Source of the DNA: Euptelea pleiosperma
Taxonomy: Eukaryota > Streptophyta > Magnoliopsida > Ranunculales > Eupteleaceae
Assembly: GCA_035048495.1 (NCBI GenBank)
Contig: CM068544.1
Span: 44,727,893 to 44,791,892 of the forward strand
Length of the DNA stretch: 64,000 bases
Direction of reading: 5' to 3'
Shown piece after piece: positions 11,166 to 24,000 of the stretch. Under the pieces are notes generated by a model. It had not been told where the DNA came from. It saw only the letters and a list, made by a program, of their open reading frames with translations, and searched no databases. Positions within the stretch are counted from its first letter, which is position 1, and each line of letters begins with the position of its first letter. The translations under genes were made by a program, and so were the position numbers.

Positions 11166-11439
11166 ACTCTTCAACGTTTCTCTTCAAGACTCTTCAACGG
11201 TTCTCCGCATCTTTAACTTCTTAGAATGATAGTCATTGTTCAAAAATGCTCCCTCACCAAGACGTTCAGTATGAAGCTCCTGCATTTTCCCTTTTGCTCT
11301 CCCCCCTTTCTATCCTCTTGATACTTCTGCAGTATCAAAAAATGTAATAAAAAAAAAAAGATTAAAAAGAACTAAGAAAAAAAAATTGTAGAGAAGTCAA
11401 GAAAACGTCACCGTAGAGAATTGATATGCCAAGCTTGTA

Positions 11440-12495
11440 GGGGATGGAGAGATGGAGGGGTTCAAAATGTCTTTGTAGAATTGAACAAATTCTTCATTTA
11501 TTTGCAAAAGGATCTGTGATTTTAGTGGAATCATCTTTGTACAGGCTTAGTATCTTATTTCTGGCGGTCCTGATGCACAAAGAGCTATAAAAGAAAGAGG
11601 TGTTGCAGTCTCCCAAACTTAAGTATGAAATTCTGAATTTTTGCTTTTAAAAAGTTTCCTCTTAGGATGCTAAATCAGAGTATTTATGGATAATAAATTT
11701 CTCCTGAGCAGGAAGGGAATCATCAAAAGGATCTAGCTGAAGCTTTGATTGAATATCATCTAAAGCATCTTTAGGTAAGACCACTTTCCCTCTGATGTCT
11801 CCAAAATTGTCCTTGTTCCATCTTCTGAGAGCATCTTTGGGGAGAGGAAACTCTTTGTATTCTGCCCAATAGTTGAAGAATTTGAAGAGAAAAACTTGGC
11901 TGACTGCCGATGGTCAGCTACCTGACCATCCACTGAGTTCTAGACACGTGGATTTTGTACGGGCAAAAGACCACGGAGTTCTCGGCAAGTAACCCAAGTG
12001 CCTTTTTGGTTTTGTATTAAAAAATTTAAACCCGCCTGGTTACGTGGTAAATTAAAGAAAGCACTCGGGTATGTGTCGAGAACTCCATGGACCATCGGTG
12101 GTCATGTAAGATTTACTCGAATTTGAAAGGCTTCATATCACCTTGTATGTTAGAGAAGAGATTAAGCACCATCAGATTATGATACAATATTCATTAAGGA
12201 AATAAATTTTCAGATTCTATGCAAGTATGGATCCATGCTTGATTGACCAACACCCTGTCTAGCTCAGACAATATTCTCCTATCTTCTTGACAGCTTGACC
12301 ATGTATATGTTTATCCCTCGGATTTGAGATCTGTAAGTTCAGCAACATTAACACAACGAACAAAATCTGCAGTCGAATTAGGAAGAGCATACCTGCCACC
12401 AACTTCTTCATTAGTAGATATAATTGTGTTAAAGTCACCAATGAGAACCCATGGGATGGTGAAAATGTTAGCAGGATCACAGCATAGTGCATTGT
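11440..12495 (-). mobile_element. LINE fragment: endonuclease end and linker
   Basis: Read from 12490 downwards, the minus strand encodes PWVLIGDFNTIIST, then a stop-interrupted TYTWSSC and RILSELDRVLVNQAW, which is the C-terminal half of the apurinic-type endonuclease. After a 232-bp MITE (11887-12118) it resumes with FKFFNYWAEYKEFP, then LRRWNKDNFGDI and LGDCNTSFFY, the linker before reverse transcriptase. The reverse transcriptase is missing between here and the RNase H remnant at 10.8-11.2 kb. Both pieces share strand and expected order, so they are probably one LINE with an internal deletion. Confidence 0.75.
11887..12118. mobile_element. 232-bp Mutator-like MITE nested in the LINE, 9-bp target duplication
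   Basis: The element starts GAGAAAAACTTGG and ends AAGATTTACTC, with imperfect inverted arms that include GCCGATGGTC and its complement. It is flanked on both sides by GAATTTGAA (11878-11886 and 12119-12127). The LINE reading frame runs across the join once the element and one copy of the duplication are left out. A 9-bp duplication is typical of Mutator-like transposons. The terminus resembles GAGTAAAACTT of the larger palindromic MITEs in this window, but the interior differs. Confidence 0.85.
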
Positions 12496-13393
12496 AATGT
12501 CAAGCTCTTCTTCTATGGCTTATGGATACCAAATTAAAATGCCCGGGTCAATTAGTTTAAGAAAAGAAAAGTGAATTATAGTTTGTAAACATAGAAACCC
12601 TAACATATTGCAATGCAATTAAAAAATAGAACAATTGAGAGCAGAAAGAGTGTTTCTAACCTCTCAGATTGTGAACCTTCTTCCATGTGTTTGTCCAACC
12701 AGCAGATGCTTCCAGTTTCAGATGGAATGAAGGACCCCAAAATGTGGAGTATTCCTCATCCAACTGCAAGGATAAGTTCGTATCAAATCACCACTAAAGT
12801 AACAAATTAATCCCTAGCTGTTCAGAAATAGTGATTCTTGAGAATGTAATAAAAAAAAAAGATGAGAATCACTGCAGCTCATATCGCACAAACTATCACT
12901 CTATACCTAAAAGTAGAACTTTAAACATTGCAAATGTTGGCAGTGAAAATTTGCCAAATATAATAAATCGCATCACTCAACTATATATGGTTGGGCATTG
13001 TAGCAAGTCTGATGGTAAAATACAGATAAGGAAAGATGGCTGGTCGAAAACTTCTATAGAAAATGGATTGCTGAACCAAAAAGGGAAAGAAAATGATACA
13101 ATAATTATCTTTTGAAAATGATACATGGAATTTCTTCCCGGTTGAAGGAATCGAGAGATGAAAATTAAAAAATAAACTAAAATAAATAACTCACAGATTT
13201 AAAGGCCGCTTGAGTGATTTGTGTGGTCCAGGAGTTGAAGTTGTTTGCGAAGAGGACGATGGTCCGAGTTTTCAAACAATTGCTCTTAGTGGTGTTGTAT
13301 GGAGAAAATAACACATAATCTCTGATTTTGGAAAAGGCATCCGTCGGATTGTAGACGCCTCAGGAAAGTCGTGGATGGAGAGACGTTTTGGAA
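12496..13393. other. Intergenic DNA
   Basis: Small open frames at 12613-12810 and 12831-13115 have no recognised motif. The part near 12540-12600 is AT-rich. Nothing else was identified before the MITE at 13394. Confidence 0.4.
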
Positions 13394-13800
13394 GAATAAA
13401 ACTTTGATGACAGCGCCCTGTCATCAAGGCCGATGATAGGGCACAGTATGAGCCGCGTGGAATACTCTTAGAGGACTCTGACCATATGGATGTTTGGCCA
13501 ATCATTAGGAGGACCTACAAACCAAAACTCAGCCTGATTAGTGATTTCTAGGCGTTGGATTGGAATTGTTTTCATGAGTTGATTTTAACCGTGGGAAATT
13601 TTAGCATTATTGACCATTATTCGAGGTACAAAGATCCAAATGTTTGAAATCACAAATCAAGCTGATTTTTTGTTTGTAGGTCCATATAGGGATTGGAAAA
13701 ACATCCATACGGTCAAAGTCCTCTAATAATATGCCACGTGGCTCCTAGGTCACCCCGTCATCGGCCTTGATGATAAGGTCCTGTCATCAAAGTCTTACTC
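13394..13800. repeat. Complete palindromic MITE
   Basis: About 407 bp. It starts GAATAAAACTTTGATGACAG and ends GTCATCAAAGTCTTACTC. Each arm of about 180 bp carries a GATGACAGG-type repeat, GAGCCGCGTGG or CCACGTGGCTC, and the core (ATATGGATGTTTGGCCAATC on the left, AAACATCCATACGGTCAAAG on the right). The centre (about 13550-13640) is AT-rich and non-palindromic. No open frame. Flanking 9-mers match only partly. Confidence 0.75.
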
Positions 13801-14208
13801 TTTTTTTAAGAGGGAAAGTCGTGGGAAAAGGAATAGACATTTTTGGAGAAAATAAGGAAAGGGTAGACTATTAGGTAAATGTTTAGGGTTATTTTGAAAA
13901 AATAGGGAAAAAATCAGGGATAAAATAAGAAAATATTTTTTTTTCAAGATACAGACATTTAGAAGTAGTATAGATTTGGCCGGTTGGTCTAGTATGCAAG
14001 CCTTTGCATACTTAAAAGTACTTGAACATTGTATCCATATCATTGAATGCTCATTGAAAAACGTGTTTTTAATTTATAAAATATATTTTTTTAAATATTA
14101 AAATAACACACTTTTCGAGGGACATCCAACAGCATTGACAATGTTTACATACTTTTAAGTATGGAAATGTTTGCATACTAAATTTGTCCGTATTTGGCGA
14201 AGGGTCAT
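13801..14208. other. Intergenic AT-rich DNA
   Basis: Contains homopolymer A/T runs and no recognisable gene. It separates two MITEs with different termini. Confidence 0.4.
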
Positions 14209-14587
14209 GATGTAACAAGGTATACCTGAGAATTTTTCAAATGTGGAAGCGCATTTTTGTTACTCACCGCTGCCAACTAGGCCCACCGACTGCATGGATG
14301 TTTAGCCCACCCCTCACTAGATATTCATACAAAAAACAGAATGTTTGATGATTTTTATCCCTTGGTTTTAGTACTCAAAAAAATGGTTGAATTCAACGGC
14401 TATAACCACGCCTTAAATAACACTAAAATCTAATGGTCAGAGATTATCAATCATGCTGATTTTTGGTGTGTAGATTCACCAGGGGTGGGATAAACATCTA
14501 TGCGGTCAGTGGGCCCAGATGACAGCGGTGAGTAACAAAAATCGTGCTTCTGCATCTGACAAAGTCTCAGGTATACCTTGTTACATC
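14209..14587. repeat. Palindromic MITE with GATGTAACAAGG terminus
   Basis: 379 bp with a perfect 23-bp terminal inverted repeat: it begins GATGTAACAAGGTATACCTG and ends CAGGTATACCTTGTTACATC. The inner arms include GTTACTCACCGCTG and its complement CAGCGGTGAGTAAC, and a diverged family core (GCATGGATGTTTAGCCCACC; ATAAACATCTATGCGGTCAG). The core is shared with the GAGTAAAACTT elements but the ends are unrelated. Confidence 0.8.
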
Positions 14588-15045
14588 TTTTTTCCTTTGG
14601 GCCCAAAATGGCCCTTTTTACTTATCTTTTAAGTTACATGTGAAGTAAAAGGGCATTTCTGTTAAATGCCGTCCGTAAGAAGTAATTTGCTCATAGGAAA
14701 AATCATTTCTCCAACAGTAACCCTTAAATTGGAAGGAAAAAAAATGACGAAAGTAAACGCGTGCGTTCTACGCACCTGGTACAGGTTAGAATGTCGACCC
14801 CTCAAGTTAAAATGATCCATCTGGTTGTTATTCATCAAAAACCTATCTCATCTCCTGTTCTAAAGAAGTCGCTCCACTGCATTTCGATAAACGCCTTTCC
14901 TTCCATAAAATTGTAAGTGGATTTCTCTCTTCTCATTCTTCACTTCTTAAATCTCTTTCTTTCTCTAACAATTTATTTCACTCATTCCTTCATCTTATTT
15001 AATTTAACTATCTCCATTGAATCGATTTTACAGAGACCAATCGAC

Positions 15046-18000
15046 ATGCCAGGAGGTCTCTCTCTCTCTCTCTCTCTCTCTATACTTTATTTTTTATGAT
15101 CAATCTAGTTACATTTATCGATATATTTCTCTTCCAAATCATGAAATTCAGAGGTTTGATCCGTTGATTCATAACAGAGCTGGAACTGTTGTGTTTGATC
15201 GGTTCGATAAGCAATATGTGTTGTAGATTTTTAATTTTCTTTTTCTTCTCGGGCGGTGTTGTATTTGTAGATGACGCTGAATCGCCTAAGAAGAGTAGTA
15301 AATTATCTCCTTACGAGGAGGCCTTAGATGCCTTGTCTTCTTTGATTACTAAACGTTCCCGTGCCGATAAGTCCAACAAGGGTGATCGCTTCGACCTGTT
15401 GTTTGATTATCTAAAGGTACTTGTACCGAATTACTGATACACTTAAGATTGGATGACTCAATACCAATTTTTCTTTCGGTATATCTTGCTGCGCTTCTAT
15501 TGATTAGGCGAGTGAATAGCTTTTGTGGTTCGGATTGTAGATACTGGAGTTGGACGATCCTATTTCCAGGATGAAGGTTATCCATGTAGCTGGCACTAAA
15601 GGGAAGGTTGTATTTTTTTCCCCTTTTAAAAGTAAGAAGGGTTCAATCGAATTTTTGTGTATATATAAATAACCATGTTCGTTGTATGTATCTCATTTGA
15701 TCGTTTTCTATGTTTAACATTTTGAAGGGGTCAACATGCACGTTTACAGAATCAATTTTACGCAATTGTGGATTCCATACTGGGCTTTTCACGTCTCCTC
15801 ATCTCATTGATATCCGTGAAAGATTTCGGTTAGATGGGTGAGTTTACGATATTAGTAAATTGGATACTGTTTGATTTGATAATGGTGTTACTGTTAATTA
15901 TACATAGTTTCAATTTTGGGATCTGCTCTCTATGTCTCTCTCGAGGATTTAAAACACAGACTGGAAGTTGAAACATAAAAGGAGCTGATTTGGTCTCTGC
16001 CAGTGCAACCGTAGGCTCTCTGTTCCCAATAGAATTGGACATGTAAGGAACTAGATGGTTTTTCGATTGTTCAGGTTCTCTTGAGGATGCCTTTTTTGAT
16101 AAGTGGTTCTATCGATGATTAGACTGGTTCTTGGACCAAGTCAAGCTCCAGCTCAAACCAATTAAACTAGATGTTGTGGTCCAGTATATGGAGCATTGGT
16201 TGTTTCCCACGACCTATACTTATAAATATAGGCTTACTCCTTTTTGGACCAAGTAATTATATTGGTTTATAATTTGTTTCCTGGTAGAAATATATATTTT
16301 ACTTACAGGTCAAGCTTTTCTCAACATCTAAAAAATGTACTAGTTCTAAAATTGCAAGGTTTTTTCATTTTAACTTTAGATGAGCCTATTAATTTTTCTA
16401 TTTTCTGGTTGGCAATTGCAGAGTGGAAATATGTGAAGAGAAATTTTTGGCATACTTCTGGTGGTGTTTTGATAGACTGAAGGTACATGCATTTATAACT
16501 CAGCAAGTAGATTCTTGGTCTGTCATTGTGAAAGTTCTGGATTTAGTTCCCCCCACTAGTATTGCTGATTAAGCATATTGTAAAGTAATTATAATCTATC
16601 ATTGGCCTGATAGTTTCTTGTGCTCGTAAGACATTGGAACATTACTGTCAATTACACCTTGAGCAAGGGAAGAATTTCTTTCTTTCCTCGAAGCAAATAA
16701 TTTTAAATTCTGGACATTCTTGAAAGAAATGCTTGTGCACGTTATACAATCCTACGTAAATTCCTTTAGACTTGGATACATCTATGCAGGATAACAATAC
16801 TCTCTTGCATCTTGCATATGGTCTGTTTTTTTTTTTTTTTTATAAGTGTAGACTTTATTATGGGCCCATGGCTTAAAACCGGAGCAAATACAAAAGACTA
16901 GTAGGTTGAGGAGACCTACAAGAGGCGAACCCAGCAAACAAAAAGAAGAGCAAAAAAACTAGAAGCGAATTAGTGGCCTTCTCTAGAATATAAGAGGTCC
17001 CATCAGAAGACAAAATCTTCAAAAAAAAAACCTCTACATCTTCTATAAGGGAGGTTTTCACGCACCAGTTGTCCTCCCAAAAACGGACCCCTGACCTCTA
17101 TCCCTACCTTAAACAACACCCCTCTGGAGAAGATGTCAAAAATCTTCATAATGCCCCTCCAAACGCTGCAACCGTAATTACTCCGCACCGCTCTACTGTC
17201 CCAACCAAATTCTGACATCCCATATTTTCCCGCAATAGTCTTCCTCCAAACCACCCCAAATCTCCACAACCACTTACCAGCAAAGTCTGATTCATTCCAT
17301 TGATGCTTCTGATCCCGAGACCCCCTTGAGCCTTAGAGCAACAACCTTTCTTCCAATCCACTAGGTGAAAATAGAAAGCCTCAAACCTATTGTCCCATAA
17401 GAAATCCTCTTTTTTTAAGATCTGTGCTACGCTCCTAAGGATGGAGAAGCGGGACAGATAATAAATGGGTAAACTAGAAAGAATGCTCTTAATTAACACT
17501 AGCTTCCTCCATTTGGAAAGGTGCTTCGACTTCGAAGTGGCCAGCTTGAGCCGATTCTTTCTATGACGGGATCCCAAACAGCCTAGGATCTATAGTTGAC
17601 TCCAAGGGGCAAACCCAGATACGTAGGGGTGTCAACGGGTCGGTTCCGGTATGGTTCCTAAGGTGGCCAGAACCGAAACAATCGGTTCCGGTTCTTATCG
17701 GTTCGGTTCCTTCACGGTTCCGGTTATCAAAGTGATGGATTTGGAACCGGAACCGATTATGTATTTATGTCGGTTCCGGTTCCAGGTATATTGGGCCAAA
17801 TCTTGAGAATATGAGATTTTTTACACTGTATTTATTTATTGGTACCGGTTCTTATCAGTTCGGTTCCGGTTCTTATCGATTTCGGTTCCATATTTTTTTT
17901 TGATAAGGCGGTTTCGGTTCCATATTAGGCTACCCAGAACCGGAACCGTTATTGTCGGTTCTGTTCCGGTTCCGATTACTTTTTAATCGGTTCCCAAAAA

Positions 18001-21000
18001 TGCGGAACCGGAACCGGTGTTTTCGGTTCCGATTCCGATTCGATTCCGGTTAAACGGGTAAAATTGACACCCCTACAGATACGTGGTCTGTAACCTGTCA
18101 AGGCCACATCCCATGGAGCTTGCTAAGTCTGCCAGATTCTCCACCTCTTTGACTCTATACACCTTAATTTTGTCCAAGTTGACCCGAAGACCAGACATCG
18201 CCTCGAAACAACAAAGGAAACCTTTCAAAAACCTAAGCTGATGAGAAGACACTCCGAGGAAAACAAGCGTATCATTCACAAACTGAAGATGCAATATCAC
18301 TAGGACCCCATCCCTACCACCCTCCAACATTGCGCCATCTACAGTTCTTGTAATCATTCTGCCCGATGCCTCCACCACTACAATGAATAAAGAGCTAATG
18401 GGTCCCCCTACCTAAGCCTCTTCGTGCTTCTAAAGTAACCATCGAGGATCCGTTAACCGGGATGGAAAAGGAGGCCGAAAAGACGCACTTCCTGATCCAT
18501 TTCCCCACTTCACCTCAAAACCCATCATGCTAAGCATGTAATCCAGAAAGCTCCAATCTACATGGTTGTATGCCTTCTCCGTATCAATTTTGCATTCTAG
18601 CCCAGGGAGCCCCGACCTCATCCTAGAATCTAGGTACGCGTTGGCGATGAATTCGCCATCCATAATCTGTCTTCCCTGAGCAAAGGTGCCATGCTCATGC
18701 GATATGACCAAACCTATAACCTTTAACATCCTAGAAGCAAGCGTCTTAGTCAAGATCTTATACGAACATTCACTAGGCTAATAGGTCTGTAATCAGAGAT
18801 GTCTATCACTCCTTGCTTCTTAGAAATAAGAGCAATAAATGTGATATTGGACGTATAGTCCAGATAACCATCCTCCTGAAATTCTATCACCACCCTCATG
18901 AAATCGTGCCCCACTACCTCCCAATACTGCTTGAAGAATTCCAAGGAAAAACCATCAAGACCCAAGGCTTTGTCTCTTGCCAACCCTGCAATAGAAGCCA
19001 ATATATTTTCTTCCTCGAAAGGTCGCTCCAACTAGACACTGTCTTCAATTGAGATGCTATATTGGAGTCCATCAAGACGAGGCCTAGCCAAGGCCGACTC
19101 TGAATACATATCAGATAGAAATCTACCACCCCCTTTTTGATGCTATCCCCGTCCTCCAGAATGGTACCATTGATCCCCAAACGAGCTAAGTGGTTGTATC
19201 TTCTATGTACGTTCGCCTTACGATAAAAGAATCTAATGTTATCGCCCTCTTTTAACCATCTAACTCTCGACTTCTGTTTCCAGCTAACTTCTTCCATCTT
19301 GACTAGGCTTTGGAGCACACAAATGCAATGTTCAAAAATAATGTTTGTTGGGTGACTGAGTGTTAGATTGCTCTACTTAATACCACTATTAAGTCTCCAC
19401 TGTCCCTGATGTGCATGATGTTCCAACATCACCAATGTTATTGGTATGCGTTGTTACATATGGTTTCCCCTATAACATGTTATCTACATGTCGACAATGT
19501 TTCATGGACTCGTCTAAATGGGATAAGTGTCCATGTCAGACCTGCGCCAGAATCTAGCACTCAAAGTGTTACTATTGGCCATGTTTTTCGGCTTGATAAG
19601 TTTGACTCGACACCTGTTGGTTTCAAACTCCTATTTTTGTTTTTTTGTGTGTCCATACAACGCTTGTTATCCCTAGCATTCATGGTGTTTTTATGCCTGT
19701 AGAAACCCTCATGCCAATGCATTGACAACGCTTACAACATTCCTAAGACTGGAACTTTTGGGGGTCATGAATCCATGATGCCCATAGCATTAACTCAGCT
19801 CACATTCCTGATAAACGATGGTAGGTTACCTCCTTTCACAAATGTGGGAAACACACTCCCTATTTGAGTGGGTGAGAAGTGGGTTTGATGCACCCTACTC
19901 TAGCAGTTGTGGAAATGTGTGCTGTCTCCTTTCCCCCCTCTAGTAAGTATGAAAGTGCTATCTAATAAACATCTTAGGGTGCTGTTATGCAGGTTTCATA
20001 CATGATACTACAAAACTCATGCAGCTACTTGGAGGCTCCTGATTGGAGGAGCATTGGGTCTATTTCCAGGAGAGGCTTTTGTATGCTACCTTGACATCGT
20101 GTTGCTTGGGGCAACCCTGATACTGCAACGCCTGAATGGCTAATGACAACAGCTTAGGTGTATGTTGAGGACTAGATAGTGTATTGCAGCACCAATAACT
20201 GCAGTACCCCTTTTGAAGAAGTCAATAAATTATAATTCCTCCTTTTTCTTGCCATTCCTTTGTATATTTCCACCCCTTACAAAGACAAGGAACTACTACC
20301 AAAGTTATCATGTTATTGGATTATTTTGGATATGTGATAACAATTAATAATGATGAAAATCTATTGGAGTATTTTGGATATTTGTTAACAATTAATAACG
20401 ATGGGGATTTTTATTTAAGTATTACAAGTGAAGAACAGTCTTGGAAAGGGCTGGACCTCCCTAGTTATAAAGTCTTCATTTTACGATTCGTCATCTTTAT
20501 GAATTTCTTTCAATGTGGAAAAATATAAGAAGTTTTTGGAACATCTGAGGACCTAGGTACATACTGGGGGTTTACATTTCACATTTTAAAGGTTAAAGTT
20601 GGGAAAAGGATAGTTGCATTCATAAGCGAGGCCTTTGGAAAAGTCAGGCCCTTGAAACACAGGCCCGCCCTTGAAACACAGGCCTTCATTATTGGTGTTT
20701 ATGCTGAAGGACCAAGTAGGACTAAATAAATTCTTGGAGTTAGGGGCCTCATAAGTGGGAAGTGTTGAGGGTCTGCTCCTTTTGGTGGAGAAACATAACC
20801 CTAAATTTTTAGTTGGGCCCATGGCTTGTGAGACAACTTTTTATAATTCTTGTACAGCCTTCTGGATTGCTAACATGTTGCAAAGACAAATTGGACCATA
20901 TTGAGTGTTTGACTTGTTTTCTTACAGTACATGTATTGGATGGAGGGTAGTAGGAAAATACCTAGTTTTATTGATTGAAATATAGAAGTGATGCTCTACA

Positions 21001-24000
21001 TCACTCTCTTGATTGTATCATCAAATACTATAGAATTTATGTTATTCATTTCAATTCATTATTATGAAACAGCTGGAAAGGATAAGAAATATGTTTGTTT
21101 TAGATAATTGTATAATGAGGGTGGATAACAATTACAAAGTACTCAAAGGAATTCTTATTCTTCTTCAGATTTTTTTTCTGCTGCGTTGTGTTTGACAGCC
21201 CTCTGAACATATATGCATAATCCGATGATGTTTATTATTACTAAATGAAAAATAAGAAAGAGGTGTTCTTTGTTTTATCTGCATTATTTATGAACCAGTT
21301 CTTTGCAACAATGCGTGCTCATGTTGTGTTCATTATCCAGTAATTATCTTCTTTTGGCATGCAGGAGAAAACCGATGAAGAAGTACCAATGCCTACTTAC
21401 TTCCGCTTCCTTTCTTTGCTCGCCTTCAAGATTTTTTCAGAAGAGCAGGTCTAATATATGACTTCATTCTTCAATTTTAATCTTTACACTTTGAGGGCAT
21501 ATTCTCATTTGTATGAATGAAGTGGAACCAAAACCATAGCATTTTTGCTGATGTTATAATTTTCACGAAGCAGGTAGATGTTGCTATTTTGGAGGTTGGG
21601 TTAGGAGGGAAGTTTGATGCAACAAATGTGGTATGTATTACTTTGTTTTAGCAAGAAATTTTCAAAAAGGATCCTTTGTCTCGAGCTAACATTAATGAAT
21701 TAACATACATGTATCAGAATAAGTCAACTTGATCATAGACTACAGTAATTGTTGTTCTGCCAAGTATGGTTCATATACATGGCATTACTTTTCAGGTGCA
21801 GGCACCTATTGTGTGTGGAATATCTTCCCTTGGGTTTGACCACATGGAAATTCTTGGTTAGTGATCGCTCCCTGGATTTTCTTGCGTCATGTATTACTTA
21901 TTAATGCATTCCTGATTCCTTAATGTAATTTCTAAAGTCACATCGTGCTAATGTGAGTGACAAAATATATTATTAGCTGTGATATTTAAAAGTATTTGAA
22001 AGTTAAACATTATATTAGAATCTCAGTATCAGCATCTTTATTTGCTTCTACATTGTGCATTTTACACATTTGTACAAATGTGAAATCTTAAGGCTTGAAA
22101 GGCAGGTGGTTAAACCATGACTTGCTAGTGCTGCATATAGTTTCAGAACTTAAACTTGTTTTGCAGGTACAATGTTCAGCTATGAAGCCGAGCGTCTTAG
22201 TGACTCCTCTTTTCTAGTTTTTATTTACTTATTCATGATTTATTTTTTAAGTGTTTAACAGTAGATTTTTCATTTGCTCCACCCCGATTTGACCAATAAT
22301 TGGATTCTTGGCTAAAGAAAGGTTCTGTGACGTGGATACCCAGCCCTTATTGGTTGTCTGGTTGGCTGGTCCTCCTAACAGATGATGAGATTTGATCAAA
22401 TTTCGAAAAGTCGTCTTCAACCATTTTCGCTTATGTAGCATGCCCCAGAAATTCTAGGTGTAGATTCCCAAAGTTGACATGTAAATTCAAACTTTAATAG
22501 CTTACTGTGGTACTTGTTAAGGACTTGATTCATTGACAATTTAATGCACAAATCAATATCTAAAGTGTGTTAAAGTCTAATATGCATTTGATGCCTCAAT
22601 AGCAAGGAGGTCTAACAAGTATCCACGCTTTGTTCATTATTATTGCTTAAACAGGAAATACCCTTGGAGAAATTGCTGGCGAGAAGGCTGGCATCTTCAA
22701 GGTATTTTTAGAACTGTATTTCTAAAATATATCACATATATATGGGAAATACGTCTTACATGAAGCATATTCTTTGCTACTTTCTTCCTGATACAGCATG
22801 GAGTTCCTGCATATACTGTGCCTCAACCTGATGAAGCAATGTCTGTTCTTGAGATGAAGGCTTCTCAATTGGATGTAAGTTGTACTTTCTTTTTCCTGGT
22901 TAAGTGCAGCTTCCCCCCAGTGTGGTATTGTGGAACTTGTGAGTCAACTCAACTTGCCCAACTATAAAACTTGACTTGTGAAAGTCAACTAGTGACTTGG
23001 ATTTGTTGTTTAACTTTTTTAAAATATATTATGTGTAAAAAATGATAATTTCCTTAAAAGAATAAATATAATGTTGGTTGATCATTTGTTTCCCTTTTAT
23101 AAGAGAACACAAGTACTTTGCTGAGGTACTTATGACTCGGTAAATCACCAAGTCATGAAACAAGTTGCAAAACTTAACCAAGTGTGACCTTTTCAAACCT
23201 TCTTGGGTTAGTTGATTTCCTGACTCGATAGATCTTGAAAATGACTCAATCTACCCAGAAGCCCCATCAATCTGTCAACTTGCTGTCTTTTCCAACGATT
23301 TTTGATAAGGTAAATCAGGTTAGGTGGACCAAAATAGTAACATCGTAAGTAACTAGCTCAACTGGATCCTGATTATGCCCTCAGAAGAGGGTTTTTGGGA
23401 TATCCCTTTTCATGTACTGCATGCCATCTTAACGTTTCCTAGTATTGATTGTGGCTAAGAGACGCAATCTAGTTTATGCCATGCCGAAGTGACAAAATCA
23501 AAAGGTTGTAACTTTTAACCCAAAGTACGTACTTCATGCTGGTTATAGGTACCTCTCGAAGTAGCACACCCTCTGGATATTAGCTTGCTGAATGGTCTAC
23601 AACTTGGGCTTGATGGTGAGCACCAATACCTAAATGCTGGTCTTGCAATTTCCCTCTGTCGTACTTGGCTTCAAAAGACTGGCCATCTCGAAGGCACGTA
23701 TCTGGACCAGACTGTAAGTTCTATAGTTTGGGGTGTTTTACTTCCTATACACGTATTAAGATGCTGAAATATTTGATCTTTTTGTGCTTGGAAACAGAGC
23801 TCTCTGCCTGAGCAGTTTGTCAAAGGGCTTGCAACAGCCAGCTTGCAAGGGCGGGCACAGATTGTCCCTAATCCATATATCGATGCGGATAGCCCTGGAG
23901 ATCTTGTTTTCTATTTGGATGGGGCCCATAGTCCTGAAAGCATGGAAATGTGTGGAAGATGGTTTTCTTTTGCCATCAGAGAAGATATTCCACAGCATAG

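Noticed and set aside
23756..23998. Minus-strand open frame over an FPGS exon
   Set aside because: Shadow of the plus-strand exon at 23798-24094.
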